Assembly: GCA_963762525.1 (NCBI GenBank)
Contig: CAVXKT010000002.1
Span: forward strand, 124,001-188,000
Reading direction: 5' to 3'
Length of the DNA: 64,000 bases
DNA from: DATFDN01 sp963762525
Lineage (GTDB): Bacteria; Pseudomonadota; Alphaproteobacteria; Acetobacterales; Acetobacteraceae
Made by a program: the position numbers and the translations under genes. Below, piece by piece: positions 46,688 through 56,924 of the stretch; positions within the stretch are counted from its first letter, which is position 1; each line of letters starts with the position of its first letter. The notes under the pieces are model-generated. The model was not told the DNA's origin. It did not search any database and saw only the letters and a list, made by a program, of their open reading frames with translations.

Positions 46688-47653
46688 TCACGGCCCCACG
46701 GGGCGCTTTTCCCGCGCCGTCCGGCCCGCCGCCGGCGCGGCGTCGCGGCGCAAGCGGTGCTCGCCGAGCAGCAACAGGATGGGAGCGGCGATGAAGATCG
46801 ACGACGACGTGCCGACGACGATGCCGAACAGCATCACCCAGGCGAAACCGGAGATCGACTGGCCGCCGAACAGCGCCAACGGCAGCGCCGCCAGGAACAC
46901 CGTCATCGAGGTGCCCAGGGTGCGGTTCAAGGTCTCGTTGATCGACAGGTCGATCAGATCGCGCAGCGGCATGGTCTTGTATTTGCGCAAATTCTCCCGC
47001 ACCCGGTCATAGACCACCACCTTGTCGTTGGTGGAGTAGCCGAGCACGGTCAGGATCGCGGCCACCATCACCAAGTCGAAGTCGAAGCGGGTGATGGCGA
47101 GGAAGCCGATCGCCTTGGTGACGTCGAGGATCAGCGTCACCACGGCGCCGACCGCGAACTGCCATTCGAAGCGGAACCAGATATAAAAGAGGATCATCAG
47201 CAGGCTGAGGGCGAGCGCCAGCAAGCCGTTGCGGAACAGCTCGGCCGAGACCGAGGCGCCGATCGCCTCGGTGCTGAGCACCTTGGTCCCCGGCTGCGTC
47301 GCCTCCAACGCCGCGCGCACGCGCTCGACCGATTGCTGGGTGGCTTGCGCGTCGGGCTGGCTGCGGATGCGGATCAGAACCTGCTCGGGGCTGCCGAAAC
47401 GCTGCACGCCCTCTTCCGGCACCTGCCGCGCCTGCAAAGCCGCGCGGATCGCCGGGATATCGGCCGCCGCCGGGGTGCGCGCCTCCATCACCACGCCGCC
47501 GGCGAAGTCGATGCCGAGATGCAGCCCCGGATGAAAGAACAGAACCACCGAGGCGGTGGAGAGGATCGCCGAGGTGAGCAGGCCCAGGAACCGGCCGCGC
47601 ATGAAGCCGATGCGGGTGTTGTCGGGAACCAGGCGGAACATCGGACGCAGCAT
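46688..47653 (-). CDS. secF: Protein translocase subunit SecF
   Basis: 321 residues, six helices with a periplasmic loop after the first. GRFLGLLTSAILSTASVVLF, the DFAGGVVMEAR block, GLLALALSLLMILFYIWFRF, the conserved VMVAAILTVLGYSTNDKVVV-YDRVREN motif and NETLNRTLGTSMTVFLAALP are all diagnostic. With SecD it uses the proton gradient to pull secreted proteins across. It starts 4 bases after secD ends, and no yajC is visible upstream. Confidence 0.96.
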   Translation of the reverse strand: MLRPMFRLVPDNTRIGFMRGRFLGLLTSAILSTASVVLFFHPGLHLGIDFAGGVVMEARTPAAADIPAIRAALQARQVPEEGVQRFGSPEQVLIRIRSQPDAQATQQSVERVRAALEATQPGTKVLSTEAIGASVSAELFRNGLLALALSLLMILFYIWFRFEWQFAVGAVVTLILDVTKAIGFLAITRFDFDLVMVAAILTVLGYSTNDKVVVYDRVRENLRKYKTMPLRDLIDLSINETLNRTLGTSMTVFLAALPLALFGGQSISGFAWVMLFGIVVGTSSSIFIAAPILLLLGEHRLRRDAAPAAGRTAREKRPVGP

Positions 47654-47657
47654 GGGA

Positions 47658-49232
47658 TCAGACCGGAAGCAGCCGCGGCCGGTGCGCCACGTACCAGCGC
47701 GAGACCATCAGCCTTGTGAGCAGCCAGGCGGTGAACAGCGAGGTGGCGATGCCGACCGTGATCGTCACCGCAAAGCCGCGCACCGGCCCGCTGCCGAAGA
47801 TGAACAGCATCACGTGGGCAAGGAAGGTGGCGGCGTTGGAATCGAAAATGGTGCGATAGGCGCGCTGGAAACCATGCTCCAGCGCCGCCAACGGCGGGCG
47901 GCCGAGCCGCTGCTCCTCGCGAATGCGCTCGTTGATGAGGATGTTGGCGTCCACCGCCATCCCGAGCGTCAGCAAGATGCCAGCCATGCCGGGCAGGGTG
48001 AGCGTCGCCTGCAGGAGCGACAGGATGGCCAGCATCAGCACCAGGTTCATCACCAGCGCCAGGTTCGCGAACCAGCCGAACAGGCCGTAGAAGAAGCCCA
48101 TGAAGCCGATCACCAGCACGAAGCCGACACCGAGCGAGATGGCGCCGGCGCGGATCGCATCGGCGCCGAGTTCCGGCCCGATCGTGTTCTCCTCGATCAC
48201 GGTGAGCGGCGCCGGCAACGCGCCGGCGCGCAGCAGCAAGGCGAGGTCGGAGGCACTCTGGGCGTTGAAATTGCCACTGATCTGGCCGCGCCCGCCGGTG
48301 ATCGGCTCGCGGATCACCGGCGCGCTGATCACCTTGCCGTCAAGCACGATGGCGAACGGGCGGCCGACATTGGCGCGCGTGATGTCGCCGAAGCGGCGCG
48401 CGCCCACGGCATTGAAGGTGAAATTCACCACCCATTGCCCGGTCTGCTGGTCGGTCGCCGCGCGCGCGTCGGTGAGGTCGCCGCCGTCCACATCGACGCG
48501 CGTGCGCACCGCGATGCGCTGGCGGGGATCGTTCTGCATGGGCAGGAACTCGATCCCCGGCGGCGGCGCGCCGGCGGTGGAGGTGACGGATTGATCGACC
48601 ATCTGAAAGGTCATGTGCGCGGTCTTGCCGAGCAGCGTCTTGATCCGCTCGGGATCGCCGACGCCGGGCAACTGCACCACGATCCGATCCGAGCCCTCAC
48701 GCGAGACCTGCGGATCGACGACCCCGGTCTCGTCGATTCGCCGACGCACGATCTCGATCGATTGCTGAACCGCGGCCGTGGCGCGTTCGTTCAGTGCCAC
48801 CGGCGACAGCTGCAAGATGATGGCGCCGTCGGGCTGCGTGGTGATGTCGAGATCGGGGACGTTCATCTGCCCCTGCGTCTGCACCAGCGGCTTGAGCGCC
48901 GCCGCCGCCGCCGTGGTTCGCTGGGGATCGCGGACCTGCACGATCACGCGCTTGCGGTCCGGCTGCGCGTCCACCGTCTTGTAGAAGATGCCGGCCTTGC
49001 GCAATTGCTCGCGCACGGCGTCGCTCAGGCCCGCCAACCGCTCCTTGACCACCGAATTCATGTCCACCTGCATCAGCAGGTAGCTGCCGCCTTGCAGATC
49101 GAGCCCCAGGCGCACGGTGCGCCAGGGCAACCACCGGCTTGGCGCGCGCGACGCATTCGGGATGCACACGAGCGCGCCCAGCAGGCAGACGCCGAGGATG
49201 GCGAGTGTCTTGGCGCGGCTGAAATACAGCAT
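47658..49232 (-). CDS. secD: Protein translocase subunit SecD
   Basis: 524 residues. The first helix is KTLAILGVCLLGALVCI, then VRLGLDLQGGSYLLMQVDMN (diagnostic), the large periplasmic region with RRRIDETGVVDPQVSREGSD and GRPFAIVLDGKVISAPVIRE, and the five-helix C-terminal bundle with LGMAVDANILINERIREE. Frame intact. MLYFSRAKT at 49232 is the natural start; 25 more codons upstream are open but lack a domain and would overlap the divergent oxidoreductase promoter. Operon secD-secF. Confidence 0.96.
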   Translation of the reverse strand: MLYFSRAKTLAILGVCLLGALVCIPNASRAPSRWLPWRTVRLGLDLQGGSYLLMQVDMNSVVKERLAGLSDAVREQLRKAGIFYKTVDAQPDRKRVIVQVRDPQRTTAAAAALKPLVQTQGQMNVPDLDITTQPDGAIILQLSPVALNERATAAVQQSIEIVRRRIDETGVVDPQVSREGSDRIVVQLPGVGDPERIKTLLGKTAHMTFQMVDQSVTSTAGAPPPGIEFLPMQNDPRQRIAVRTRVDVDGGDLTDARAATDQQTGQWVVNFTFNAVGARRFGDITRANVGRPFAIVLDGKVISAPVIREPITGGRGQISGNFNAQSASDLALLLRAGALPAPLTVIEENTIGPELGADAIRAGAISLGVGFVLVIGFMGFFYGLFGWFANLALVMNLVLMLAILSLLQATLTLPGMAGILLTLGMAVDANILINERIREEQRLGRPPLAALEHGFQRAYRTIFDSNAATFLAHVMLFIFGSGPVRGFAVTITVGIATSLFTAWLLTRLMVSRWYVAHRPRLLPV

Positions 49233-49327
49233 CCCGCGTGATTGGCTCCGGTGAGAAAAGGACGCTGGCGGCGCCCGGCGGGTTCGCATAACCCGGATGG
49301 CGGGCAAAAGCGACCGGGAGATTCCTC

Positions 49328-50332
49328 ATGAATGGGCGCCGCCTCAGGGTCGGCGTGGCCGGCACCGGCCATTTCGGGCGCTTCCACGCCCTCAAGCTGG
49401 CGGCCTCGCCGGCGGTCACGCTGGTCGGCGTGCACGACCGCAACCGCGCACGCGCGGAGCTGGTGGCGGCCGAAGCGGGGGCGCCGGCGCTCGGCTGGGC
49501 GGCGCTGCTGGCGGCCGCGGAGGCGGTGATCGTCGCCGTGCCGGCGGCCGCGCATCACCGGCTGGGGATGGCCGTGCTGGGGGCCGGGCGGCACGTGCTG
49601 ATGGAAAAGCCGATCGCCGTCACCTCAGCTGAAGCGGAGGAGCTCGCCGCGCTCGCCGCCGCCCGGGGATTGGTCCTGCAAGTGGGGCACCTGGAGCGGT
49701 TTTCCGCCGGGCACGCGGCGATCCTCGGCCGCGCCGGCACGCCGCTCTACATCGAGGCGAGCCGCATGGGGCCCTTCAAGCCGCGCGGCACCGATGTTTC
49801 CGTGATCCTCGATCTGATGATCCACGATCTCGACCTGGTGCTGGAGCTGACCGGCAGTTCGATCGAGGCGGCGGAGGCGATCGGCGCGGCGGTCGCCAGC
49901 CCTCAGGCTGATATCGCCAACGCCCGACTGCGGTTCGCCTCCGGCGCCGTCGCGACGTTGACCGCGAGCCGCATCGCGCCGCGGGTGGAGCGGCGGATGC
50001 GGGTTTTCGGCGCCGGCGGTCTGGTGAAGGTCGATTTCGCCGCGCGGCGGCTGAGCGTGATCGCCCGCGGGCCGGGCGCGCCCGTCCCCGGCCTGCCGGG
50101 CTTCGGTTCGGAGACCGTAGCCTGGCAGGAGCACGATGCGCTGGAGGCCGAGCAGGCGGCGTTCGTCGCCGCGGTGCGGGACGGCACGCCGATCGCGGTC
50201 GATGCCGCCGCCGGCCGGCGAGCGCTGGACGCGGCGCTGCTGGTCGAGGCGGCGATCGCCGAACAGCGCGCCCGGATGCTGGGCTCAGGTCTGCTCCAGC
50301 AATTCGAGCACGGCGTCGGCGGCGGCTTCTGA
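49328..50332 (+). CDS. Gfo/Idh/MocA family oxidoreductase
   Basis: 334 residues: Rossmann opening RLRVGVAGTGHFGRFHALKL, then AAEAVIVAVPAAAHHRLGMA, the conserved EKPIAV motif near residue 93 with the catalytic lysine, and the C-terminal sheet domain (DVSVILDLMIHDLDLVLEL with the histidine of this group). A sugar or inositol-like substrate is likely but not determinable. In many alphaproteobacteria such a gene sits beside lpxB, as here, so a role near lipid A or another surface glycan is possible. Its last 48 bases overlap lpxB tail to tail. Confidence 0.85.
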   Translation: MNGRRLRVGVAGTGHFGRFHALKLAASPAVTLVGVHDRNRARAELVAAEAGAPALGWAALLAAAEAVIVAVPAAAHHRLGMAVLGAGRHVLMEKPIAVTSAEAEELAALAAARGLVLQVGHLERFSAGHAAILGRAGTPLYIEASRMGPFKPRGTDVSVILDLMIHDLDLVLELTGSSIEAAEAIGAAVASPQADIANARLRFASGAVATLTASRIAPRVERRMRVFGAGGLVKVDFAARRLSVIARGPGAPVPGLPGFGSETVAWQEHDALEAEQAAFVAAVRDGTPIAVDAAAGRRALDAALLVEAAIAEQRARMLGSGLLQQFEHGVGGGF

Positions 50333-51448
50333 CGGGCGCAGCCCGCCCGCCGGGCGCAGGCTTTCCACCACCTCGCGAAAACCAGCGCGCTGCGCCGCCC
50401 CCGCCGACTTATCTTCGAGCAGCCTCCCAAGCGCACCGGCGAGACGGTCGGGCGTACAGTCCTGCTGGATCAGCTCTGGCACCAGCGCGTTTCCGGCGTC
50501 GGCGGTGATCCCGGCGCTCAACAGGTTGACGAGCGCGGCGTAGCGGACGGTAAGCAGACGCCGGGCGATGGTCCCGGTGAGCGGATTGACCCGGTAGGTG
50601 ACGAGCATCGGCACGCCGGCCATCGCCAGCTCCAGCGTCGCCGTCCCGGATTTGGTCAGGGCGGCGACGGAGGCGGCGAAAGCGTCGTGCTTGTCGCGCG
50701 GGTCCTCGACCAGAACCGGGCGCACCGGCCATGATTCGGCGCCGCGGCGCACCGCGTCGGCAACCGGCCCGGCGAGCGGCACCGCCGGAATGACGGCGGG
50801 CGGCTTCAGGCGCGGCAGGGTCTCGCCGATGACCGGCAACAGGCGCGCGACCTCAGCCGGCCGGCTCCCCGGCATCAGCGTAATCACCCGCGCTCCGGGG
50901 GGCAGGCCGTGCTTGGCGCGGAAGCGCTTCCCGTCCCCCCGGTCGGCGCCGCTTTCGAGCACCGGATGACCGACGAAGGTGGCGGGCAGGCCGTGGCGGG
51001 CGAAAAAGCCCGGCTCGAACGGCAACAGGCAGAGCAGCCGGTCCCATAGCCCGGGGTAACGGTGTACCCGGTTTTCCCGCCACGCCCAGACCTGCGGGGC
51101 CACGTAATGGACCCGGCGAATGCCGAGCGGCGCGACCGCCCGCAGCACCCGCAGGGCGAAGGCCGGACTGTCGATAGTGACCACCGCTTGCGGCTGCCGC
51201 GCGGCGATGTCGGCCACGGTCTCGCGCAGGCGCCGGCGCAATGAGCGCAGCCGGGGCAGCACTTCGAGGAAGCCGATAAGCGCAAGCTCTTCGATCGGAA
51301 ACAGGCTGCGAACGCCGCCCGCCGCCATGCGCGCGCCGCCGATACCGGCAAACTCAAGATCGGGGCGACGGGCGCTGAGGGCGGCCATCAGCCCCGCCCC
51401 CAGGGCATCGCCGCTCTGCTCGCCGGCAATGAGGTAGATCAGCGGCAC
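50285..51448 (-). CDS. lpxB: Lipid-A-disaccharide synthase
   Basis: 387 residues, GT-B fold family 19. It condenses UDP-2,3-diacyl-glucosamine with lipid X. Signatures: LIYLIAGEQSGDALGAGLMA at the start, GIGGARMAAGG, SLFPIEELALIGFLEVLPRL, VHYVAPQVWAWRENRVHR, LCLLPFEPGFF, GSRPAEVARLLPV and ELAMAGVPMLVTYRVNPLT. Complete frame with normal length. Convergent with the oxidoreductase gene; no lpxA/lpxD in the window. Confidence 0.96.
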   Translation of the reverse strand: MPLIYLIAGEQSGDALGAGLMAALSARRPDLEFAGIGGARMAAGGVRSLFPIEELALIGFLEVLPRLRSLRRRLRETVADIAARQPQAVVTIDSPAFALRVLRAVAPLGIRRVHYVAPQVWAWRENRVHRYPGLWDRLLCLLPFEPGFFARHGLPATFVGHPVLESGADRGDGKRFRAKHGLPPGARVITLMPGSRPAEVARLLPVIGETLPRLKPPAVIPAVPLAGPVADAVRRGAESWPVRPVLVEDPRDKHDAFAASVAALTKSGTATLELAMAGVPMLVTYRVNPLTGTIARRLLTVRYAALVNLLSAGITADAGNALVPELIQQDCTPDRLAGALGRLLEDKSAGAAQRAGFREVVESLRPAGGLRPSEAAADAVLELLEQT

Positions 51449-51500
51449 GCGCCCTCACCCGCCCGCACCCGGGCCGCGCGGCAGCGCGGCGGATGCGGGC

Positions 51501-51905
51501 TCATGCCCGGGGCCCGTACAGTGTGGCCGGATCGACGGCGGGCGCCATGATCTCGACCAGCCCCTGCTCCCGCACCGCACGATAAAAGCAGCTGCGCCGG
51601 CCGGTGTGGCAAGCGACGCCTGTCTGCGCCACCAGCAGCAGCAAGGTGTCGCCGTCGCAATCGAGGCGGAGTTCCTTGAGGCTCTGCACCTGGCCCGAGA
51701 TCTCCCCCTTCCGCCACAAGGCGCCGCGGCTGCGGCTGTAGTAGCAGACCCGGCCGGTCGTCAGTGTCTCGATCAACGCCGCGCGGTTCATCCACGCCAG
51801 CATCAGGACTTCGCCGCTGTCGTGCTGCTGGGTGATGGCGGGCACCAGTCCGTCGGCGTCGAAGCGGACCGCCTCCAGGACCGCCGTCATGTCAATCTCC
51901 GTCAT
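51501..51905 (-). CDS. hisI: Phosphoribosyl-AMP cyclohydrolase
   Basis: 134 residues; opens the purine ring of PR-AMP in histidine synthesis. Blocks: GLVPAITQQHDSGEVLMLAW-MN, RVCYYSRSRGALWRKGEISG, DCDGDTLLLLVAQTGVACHT-GRRSCFYR, which holds the Mg-binding aspartates and the zinc-binding cysteines. Start at 51905 or, five codons in, 51890. It diverges from zur with 45 bases between, so the two share a promoter region. Confidence 0.95.
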   Translation of the reverse strand: MTEIDMTAVLEAVRFDADGLVPAITQQHDSGEVLMLAWMNRAALIETLTTGRVCYYSRSRGALWRKGEISGQVQSLKELRLDCDGDTLLLLVAQTGVACHTGRRSCFYRAVREQGLVEIMAPAVDPATLYGPRA

Positions 51906-51950
51906 CGTGCTATCCTGACCGTCGGTCCGTATCTGGACGGGGAGAGTGGC

Positions 51951-52430
51951 ATGAGCGAGGCGGGATTCGCCTCCCGCACCGAGGCGATGCTGGCCCGCGC
52001 CGCCGCGATATGCACCGGCCGCGGCGCCCGGTTGACGGAGCTGCGTCGCGAAATTCTCGGTCTCATCCTGGAGCGACCGGCGCCGACCGGCGCGTATGAC
52101 CTGCTCGAGCGACTGCGCCGACGGCGCGGCCCGGCGGCGCCGCCCACCGTATATCGCGCGCTGGACTTCCTGCTGGAGCAGCGGCTGATCCATCGTGTCG
52201 AACGCCTGTCGGCCTTTGTCGGCTGCGTCGCCGAGGAGGCGCACGCGGCGCAATTCCTGATTTGTCGAGTCTGCGGACGGGTCACGGAACTGGATGACCC
52301 GGTGTTGGCGGCGGCACTGGACGGCGCCGCCCGGCGCCACGGCTTCGCGGTGGCAAAAGCGACGATCGAGGCGGAGGGCGTGTGCGCGAGCTGCCGCGCG
52401 GGCGAAACAACGGAGGCGGCTTCATGTTGA
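51951..52430 (+). CDS. zur: Fur-family regulator, Zur-like
   Basis: 159 residues. Winged helix at about 25-90 (GARLTELRREILGLILERPA, PTVYRALDFLLEQRLIHRVE); dimer/metal domain with HAAQFLICRVCGRVTEL (C105, C108) and EGVCASCRAG (C145, C148), the structural zinc site. The FVGC and HAAQFLIC pattern resembles Zur more than Fur or PerR. It would repress zinc uptake when zinc is plentiful. RBS GGGGAGAG. The stop overlaps the cupin gene start, suggesting an operon. Confidence 0.82.
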   Translation: MSEAGFASRTEAMLARAAAICTGRGARLTELRREILGLILERPAPTGAYDLLERLRRRRGPAAPPTVYRALDFLLEQRLIHRVERLSAFVGCVAEEAHAAQFLICRVCGRVTELDDPVLAAALDGAARRHGFAVAKATIEAEGVCASCRAGETTEAASC

Positions 52431-53147
52431 TGACCGACGCGGCTACGGCCGCCGGCACCCGCCGACGCGGGCAATCGAACGGCGCAACGTTTTGGCATAC
52501 CACCTATATCGGAGCCAATCGCTTTTATCCCGAGGGCGGGCAACCGCCGGCGCCGGACTTGCTGTATCCGATGGCGTTCCTGGTCGAGCAGGACCCGGGC
52601 GCGATGGTCGTCGGGCATTTTCATCAATCCGATCAGTTCCAGGTGTTCACGCGCGGCGCCGGGCGCCTCGGCACGCATGACGTGACCCCGGTCACCGTTC
52701 ATTTCACCGGTGCCTTTTCGCCATACGGACCGATCCGGGCCGCGGCTGAGGGTCTGCATTATTTTACGCTCCGCAACGGTTGGGATCCCGGGGCGCGCTA
52801 CATGCCCGGAGCGCGCCGCGATCTGCCGCGCCCGCGGCGCCACCGCGAGGCCGCGGCCGGTCCGCTGGGGTCGGCCGGTGATGCCCCGGTGCTCGGCCGG
52901 GAGGCCGACGGCCTCGGCGCGTGGCACTGGCGGCTGGAAGCGGGCGACTCACGCGAGGGCCCCGACCCGGCGCAGGGTGCCGGGCAGTTCTGGTTGGTGC
53001 TGGACGGGCTTCTCGCATACGGCGAACGGAGGTTCGGCGCGCGCTCCTGCCTGTTCGTCGGCCCCGACGAACCGGCGCTGGCGGTGGTGGCCGGGACGGA
53101 CGGGCTCGGCATCCTGGCGATGCAGTTTCCCGCAGGGACTGCCATGA
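52424..53147 (+). CDS. Cupin-like protein, frameshift at the end
   Basis: About 240 residues. The segment FLVEQDPGAMVVGHFHQSDQ, FQVFTRGAGRLGTHDV and VTVHFTGAFSPYGPI resembles a cupin core with HFHQ as the possible metal site; a second cupin-like unit follows (GQFWLVLDGLLAYGERRFGA). The frame runs straight into the CoA-transferase, but at CCCGCAGG near 53131 one C fewer gives the tail QGLP and TGA 53145-53147. That stop overlaps the next ATG as ATGA, so the fusion is probably an artefact. ATG 52424 overlaps the end of zur. Confidence 0.7.
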
Positions 53148-54323
53148 GACCGCTCGACGGCTTGCGCGTGGTGGCGCTGGAGCACGCGGTCGCGGGGCCG
53201 CTCTGCACCCGCCATCTCGCCGATTTCGGCGCCGAGGTGCTCAAGATCGAGCGTCCCGGCGAGGGCGACTTCGCGCGCGCCTACGACGGCTACGTGCGCG
53301 GCCTGTCGTCATTCGTGGTCTGGCTCAATCGGGGCAAGCGCAGCCTGACGCTCGACCTCAAGCACGCGCGGGCGGGTGAGCTGCTGGATCGGTTGCTCGC
53401 CGCGCCGACGTGCTGGTGCAGAATCTCGCGCCCGGGGCGGCGGCCCGGCTGGGGCTGGGCTACGCCGCGCTGGCGCCGCGCTATCCGCGGCTGATCGTCT
53501 GCGACATCTCGGGCTATGGCGAGAGCGGGCCGTTCGCGCGAAAGAAGGCCTATGATCTGCTGATTCAGGCCGAATCGGGGCTGATCAGCGTGACCGGCAC
53601 GCCCGAGCAGCCGTCGCGGGTCGGCATCTCGGCGGCCGACATCGCCACCGGCATGTATGCGAACCAGGCGATTCTCGCCGCCCTTTTGCGGCGGGAACGC
53701 CACGGGCCGAAGGGCGCGCATGTCAGCGTCGCCATGCTGGACGCGCTCGCCGAATGGATGAGCTATCCGATGTACCGCACGGCCTACGCGGATTCGCCGC
53801 TGCCCCGCCAGGCGCTGAGCCATCCCGCGCTCGCGCCCTACGGCGAACATCGCACGGCGGCGACGGTCGGGTGATTTTCGGTTTACAGAACGAGCGCGAA
53901 TGGGGGGTGTTCTGCACCAAGGTCATGGCGAGACCGGATTGGGTGGGCGATCCGCGTTATCGCGACAACGCCGCCAGACGCGAGCACCGGGCGGAGCTGA
54001 CGGCCGAGATCGAGGCCTTCTTCGCCGGCATGACCGCGATGGAGGTGGTGGCGCGGCTCGATGCGGCGGGCATCGCCAACGGTCGGCTGAACGACGCCCG
54101 GGCGCTCTGGGATCATGAGCAGCTCGCCGCGCGGGAGCGCTGGCGCGAGGTCGGAAGCCCGGTCGGCGCGGTGCGGGCGCTGTTGCCGCCGGTGACATTC
54201 GCCGATTGCGAGGCGGCGATGGGCGAGGTGCCGGCGCTCGGCCAGCACACCGACGCGGTGCTGGGCGAGCTGGGATATGGCGCTGGCGAGATCACCGCGC
54301 TGCGCCAGGCAGGGGCAGTCTAA
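53144..54323 (+). CDS. CaiB/BaiF family CoA-transferase (class III), two frameshifts
   Basis: About 392 residues: MRPLDGLRVVALEHAVAGPL, CTRHLADFGAEVLKIERPGE, GDFARAYDGYVRG, LVQNLAPGAAARLGLGYAAL, ICDISGYGESGPFARKKAYD, LLIQAESGLISVTGTPEQPS and the catalytic-aspartate region HVSVAMLDALAEWMSYPMY. The frame slips near 53402 and 53868. It is a different member from the CoA-transferase at 37804. A degraded copy of its C-terminal part lies 1.6 kb downstream at 55857. Related enzymes act on mesaconyl- or succinyl-CoA; the substrate here is open. Confidence 0.87.
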
Positions 54324-54407
54324 GCTGGCGCATCGTCAACCCGGCCGCACTCGCCGCCATCGGCGCCCGGTCTGAGGGTAAACTGCCGCTGTAGGGAGGA
54401 ACCGAAC

Positions 54408-55791
<1,384 letters not shown>

Positions 55792-55856
55792 GCGGCTCGT
55801 TCGCGCGTTCCGCCGCGCATCGGCGGCTTCGCGATTAGCCACGGTGCGGCGGCCAT

Positions 55857-55946
55857 CCGGCGACGGTGACGTTCGCCGATTGCGAGGCGGCAATGGGGGA
55901 CGTGCCGGCGCTCGGACCATTGAAGACGATTTCGGCAAACCGCTGA
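55857..55946 (+). pseudogene. Fragment of a CoA-transferase C-terminus
   Basis: The 29 codons ending at TGA 55944-55946 read PATVTFADCEAAMGDVPALG and match PPVTFADCEAAMGEVPALGQ of the CoA-transferase encoded at 53144-54323 (about 54185-54250), both in protein and DNA. Nothing upstream in this frame continues the enzyme and the following residues diverge. It is a remnant of a second, related CoA-transferase gene or of a local duplication spanning dctA. Confidence 0.75.
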
Positions 55947-55972
55947 AGGCGGCCGGAGGGGTTTGCGGACGG

Positions 55973-56028
55973 CATGATCTAACATAGTTAGAGAATCATG
56001 TTGACTGCGAAGGGAAATGCACTAACTA
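55973..56028 (+). promoter_or_regulatory. Nested palindrome and promoter upstream of the Myb-like gene
   Basis: CATGAT (55973-55978) and ATCATG (55995-56000) flank the perfect inner palindrome CTAACATAGTTAG (55979-55991). Right after it, TTGACT (56001-56006) and TAACTA (56023-56028) are 16 bases apart and form a plausible promoter. The stretch is strikingly AT-rich for this genome. An operator for a dimeric regulator is inferred. Confidence 0.5.
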
Positions 56029-56061
56029 ACTTCGGTGACGCCCTCCCGCCCCGAGGTTCCG

Positions 56062-56349
56062 ATGCCGCCGCTCACCTGGACCGCCCCGCTCGATGCGCAG
56101 CTTCGCCGAATGCGGGCGGAAGGCGCGCCATGGGATGATATCGCCCGCCATTTCGGGATCTCGTGCGAGGCGGCGCGGGCCCGCGCGGCGGCGATCGGCG
56201 CCCGCCCGCCGCCGCCGGATTTCGAGCCGCCGCCCCCCAATCCCGCTCGCGAGCCGCTGCCCGCGGGTGATCCGCGGTGCTGGGGGGCAATGGTCGGCGG
56301 CACCGAGCTTAGCGACGTCGATTACCCGCTGCCCTGGTTTCCCCGCTAA
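56062..56349 (+). CDS. Small Myb/SANT-like helix-turn-helix protein
   Basis: 95 residues. WTAPLDAQLRRMRAEGAPWD followed by DIARHFGISCEAARARAAAIG is a helix-turn-helix of the GcrA/Myb-like kind (about residues 4-45). A proline-rich linker and the ending CWGAMVGGTELSDVDYPLPW follow, an ending I associate with uncharacterised proteins of Rhodospirillales. ATG 56062 has GAGG upstream; an earlier GTG at 56035 is in frame but lies at the expected transcription start. It precedes the DUF6362-like gene by 11 bases. Confidence 0.65.
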   Translation: MPPLTWTAPLDAQLRRMRAEGAPWDDIARHFGISCEAARARAAAIGARPPPPDFEPPPPNPAREPLPAGDPRCWGAMVGGTELSDVDYPLPWFPR

Positions 56350-56360
56350 CGGAGGTCACG

Positions 56361-56924
56361 ATGCACGACGCCGATTGCCCCATGGACGCAAAATTCGTGA
56401 CCAGGCGATTGGAGGAGGCGGGCGCAGCGCTGCTCGCGCTGCCCAATACCGGATACTCCACCAAGCTGCGCAGCTCCAATCTCGACATCGTCCGCACCGC
56501 GCTGGAGAGCTACGGCTGGAGCGAAAAGCGCATCCGTCCGGCGGTCCCGTCGGCGGCAGCGATCACGCGCATGGACGAGGCGATGGGCTGGATCGCCCAT
56601 ATCCCGATCGACCGCTATGTGCTGCGCCGGATTGTCGGTGCCCGTAGCCTGGTCAATCCGCTGACCGACCGTTATTTGTATCCCTGGCGGCGGCTCGCGA
56701 CGGCGCTGGGCGCCGACCACAAGGCGGTACAGCGTTGGCACGCCGAGGGCATCGGATTGATCGTCACCGGGCTGGCGCGCGGCTCGACGATCCGGTGTCC
56801 GGCGACGCCCCCGCCGCCCGCGGCCGAGAACCTCCTGAGGCGCCCGCCTTCGCCCCCTCGCCTTCCGGCAGCCCCGCTCGCCGCAGCCCCTCGGCGTAAT
56901 GCGCGAGGTCCTGCGGCTGCGTAA
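56361..56924 (+). CDS. DUF6362-like protein
   Basis: 187 residues. FVTRRLEEAGAALLALPNTG, ALESYGWSEKRIRPAVPS, ITRMDEAMGWIAHIPIDRYV and ARSLVNPLTDRYLYPWRRLA, then a helix-turn-helix-like ALGADHKAVQRWHAEGIGLI. These resemble the DUF6362 group, which I know from phage-related and accessory regions of alphaproteobacteria. The C-terminal 50 residues are Pro/Ala/Arg-rich and overlap the end of the SARP gene on the other strand, so the true stop may be earlier. RBS GGAGG at 56352-56356. Confidence 0.6.
   Translation: MHDADCPMDAKFVTRRLEEAGAALLALPNTGYSTKLRSSNLDIVRTALESYGWSEKRIRPAVPSAAAITRMDEAMGWIAHIPIDRYVLRRIVGARSLVNPLTDRYLYPWRRLATALGADHKAVQRWHAEGIGLIVTGLARGSTIRCPATPPPPAAENLLRRPPSPPRLPAAPLAAAPRRNARGPAAA

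Noticed and set aside
52382..53494. A cupin-CoA transferase fusion
   Set aside because: One C fewer near 53131 restores a cupin stop overlapping the transferase ATG. The transferase frame itself is broken again at 53402.
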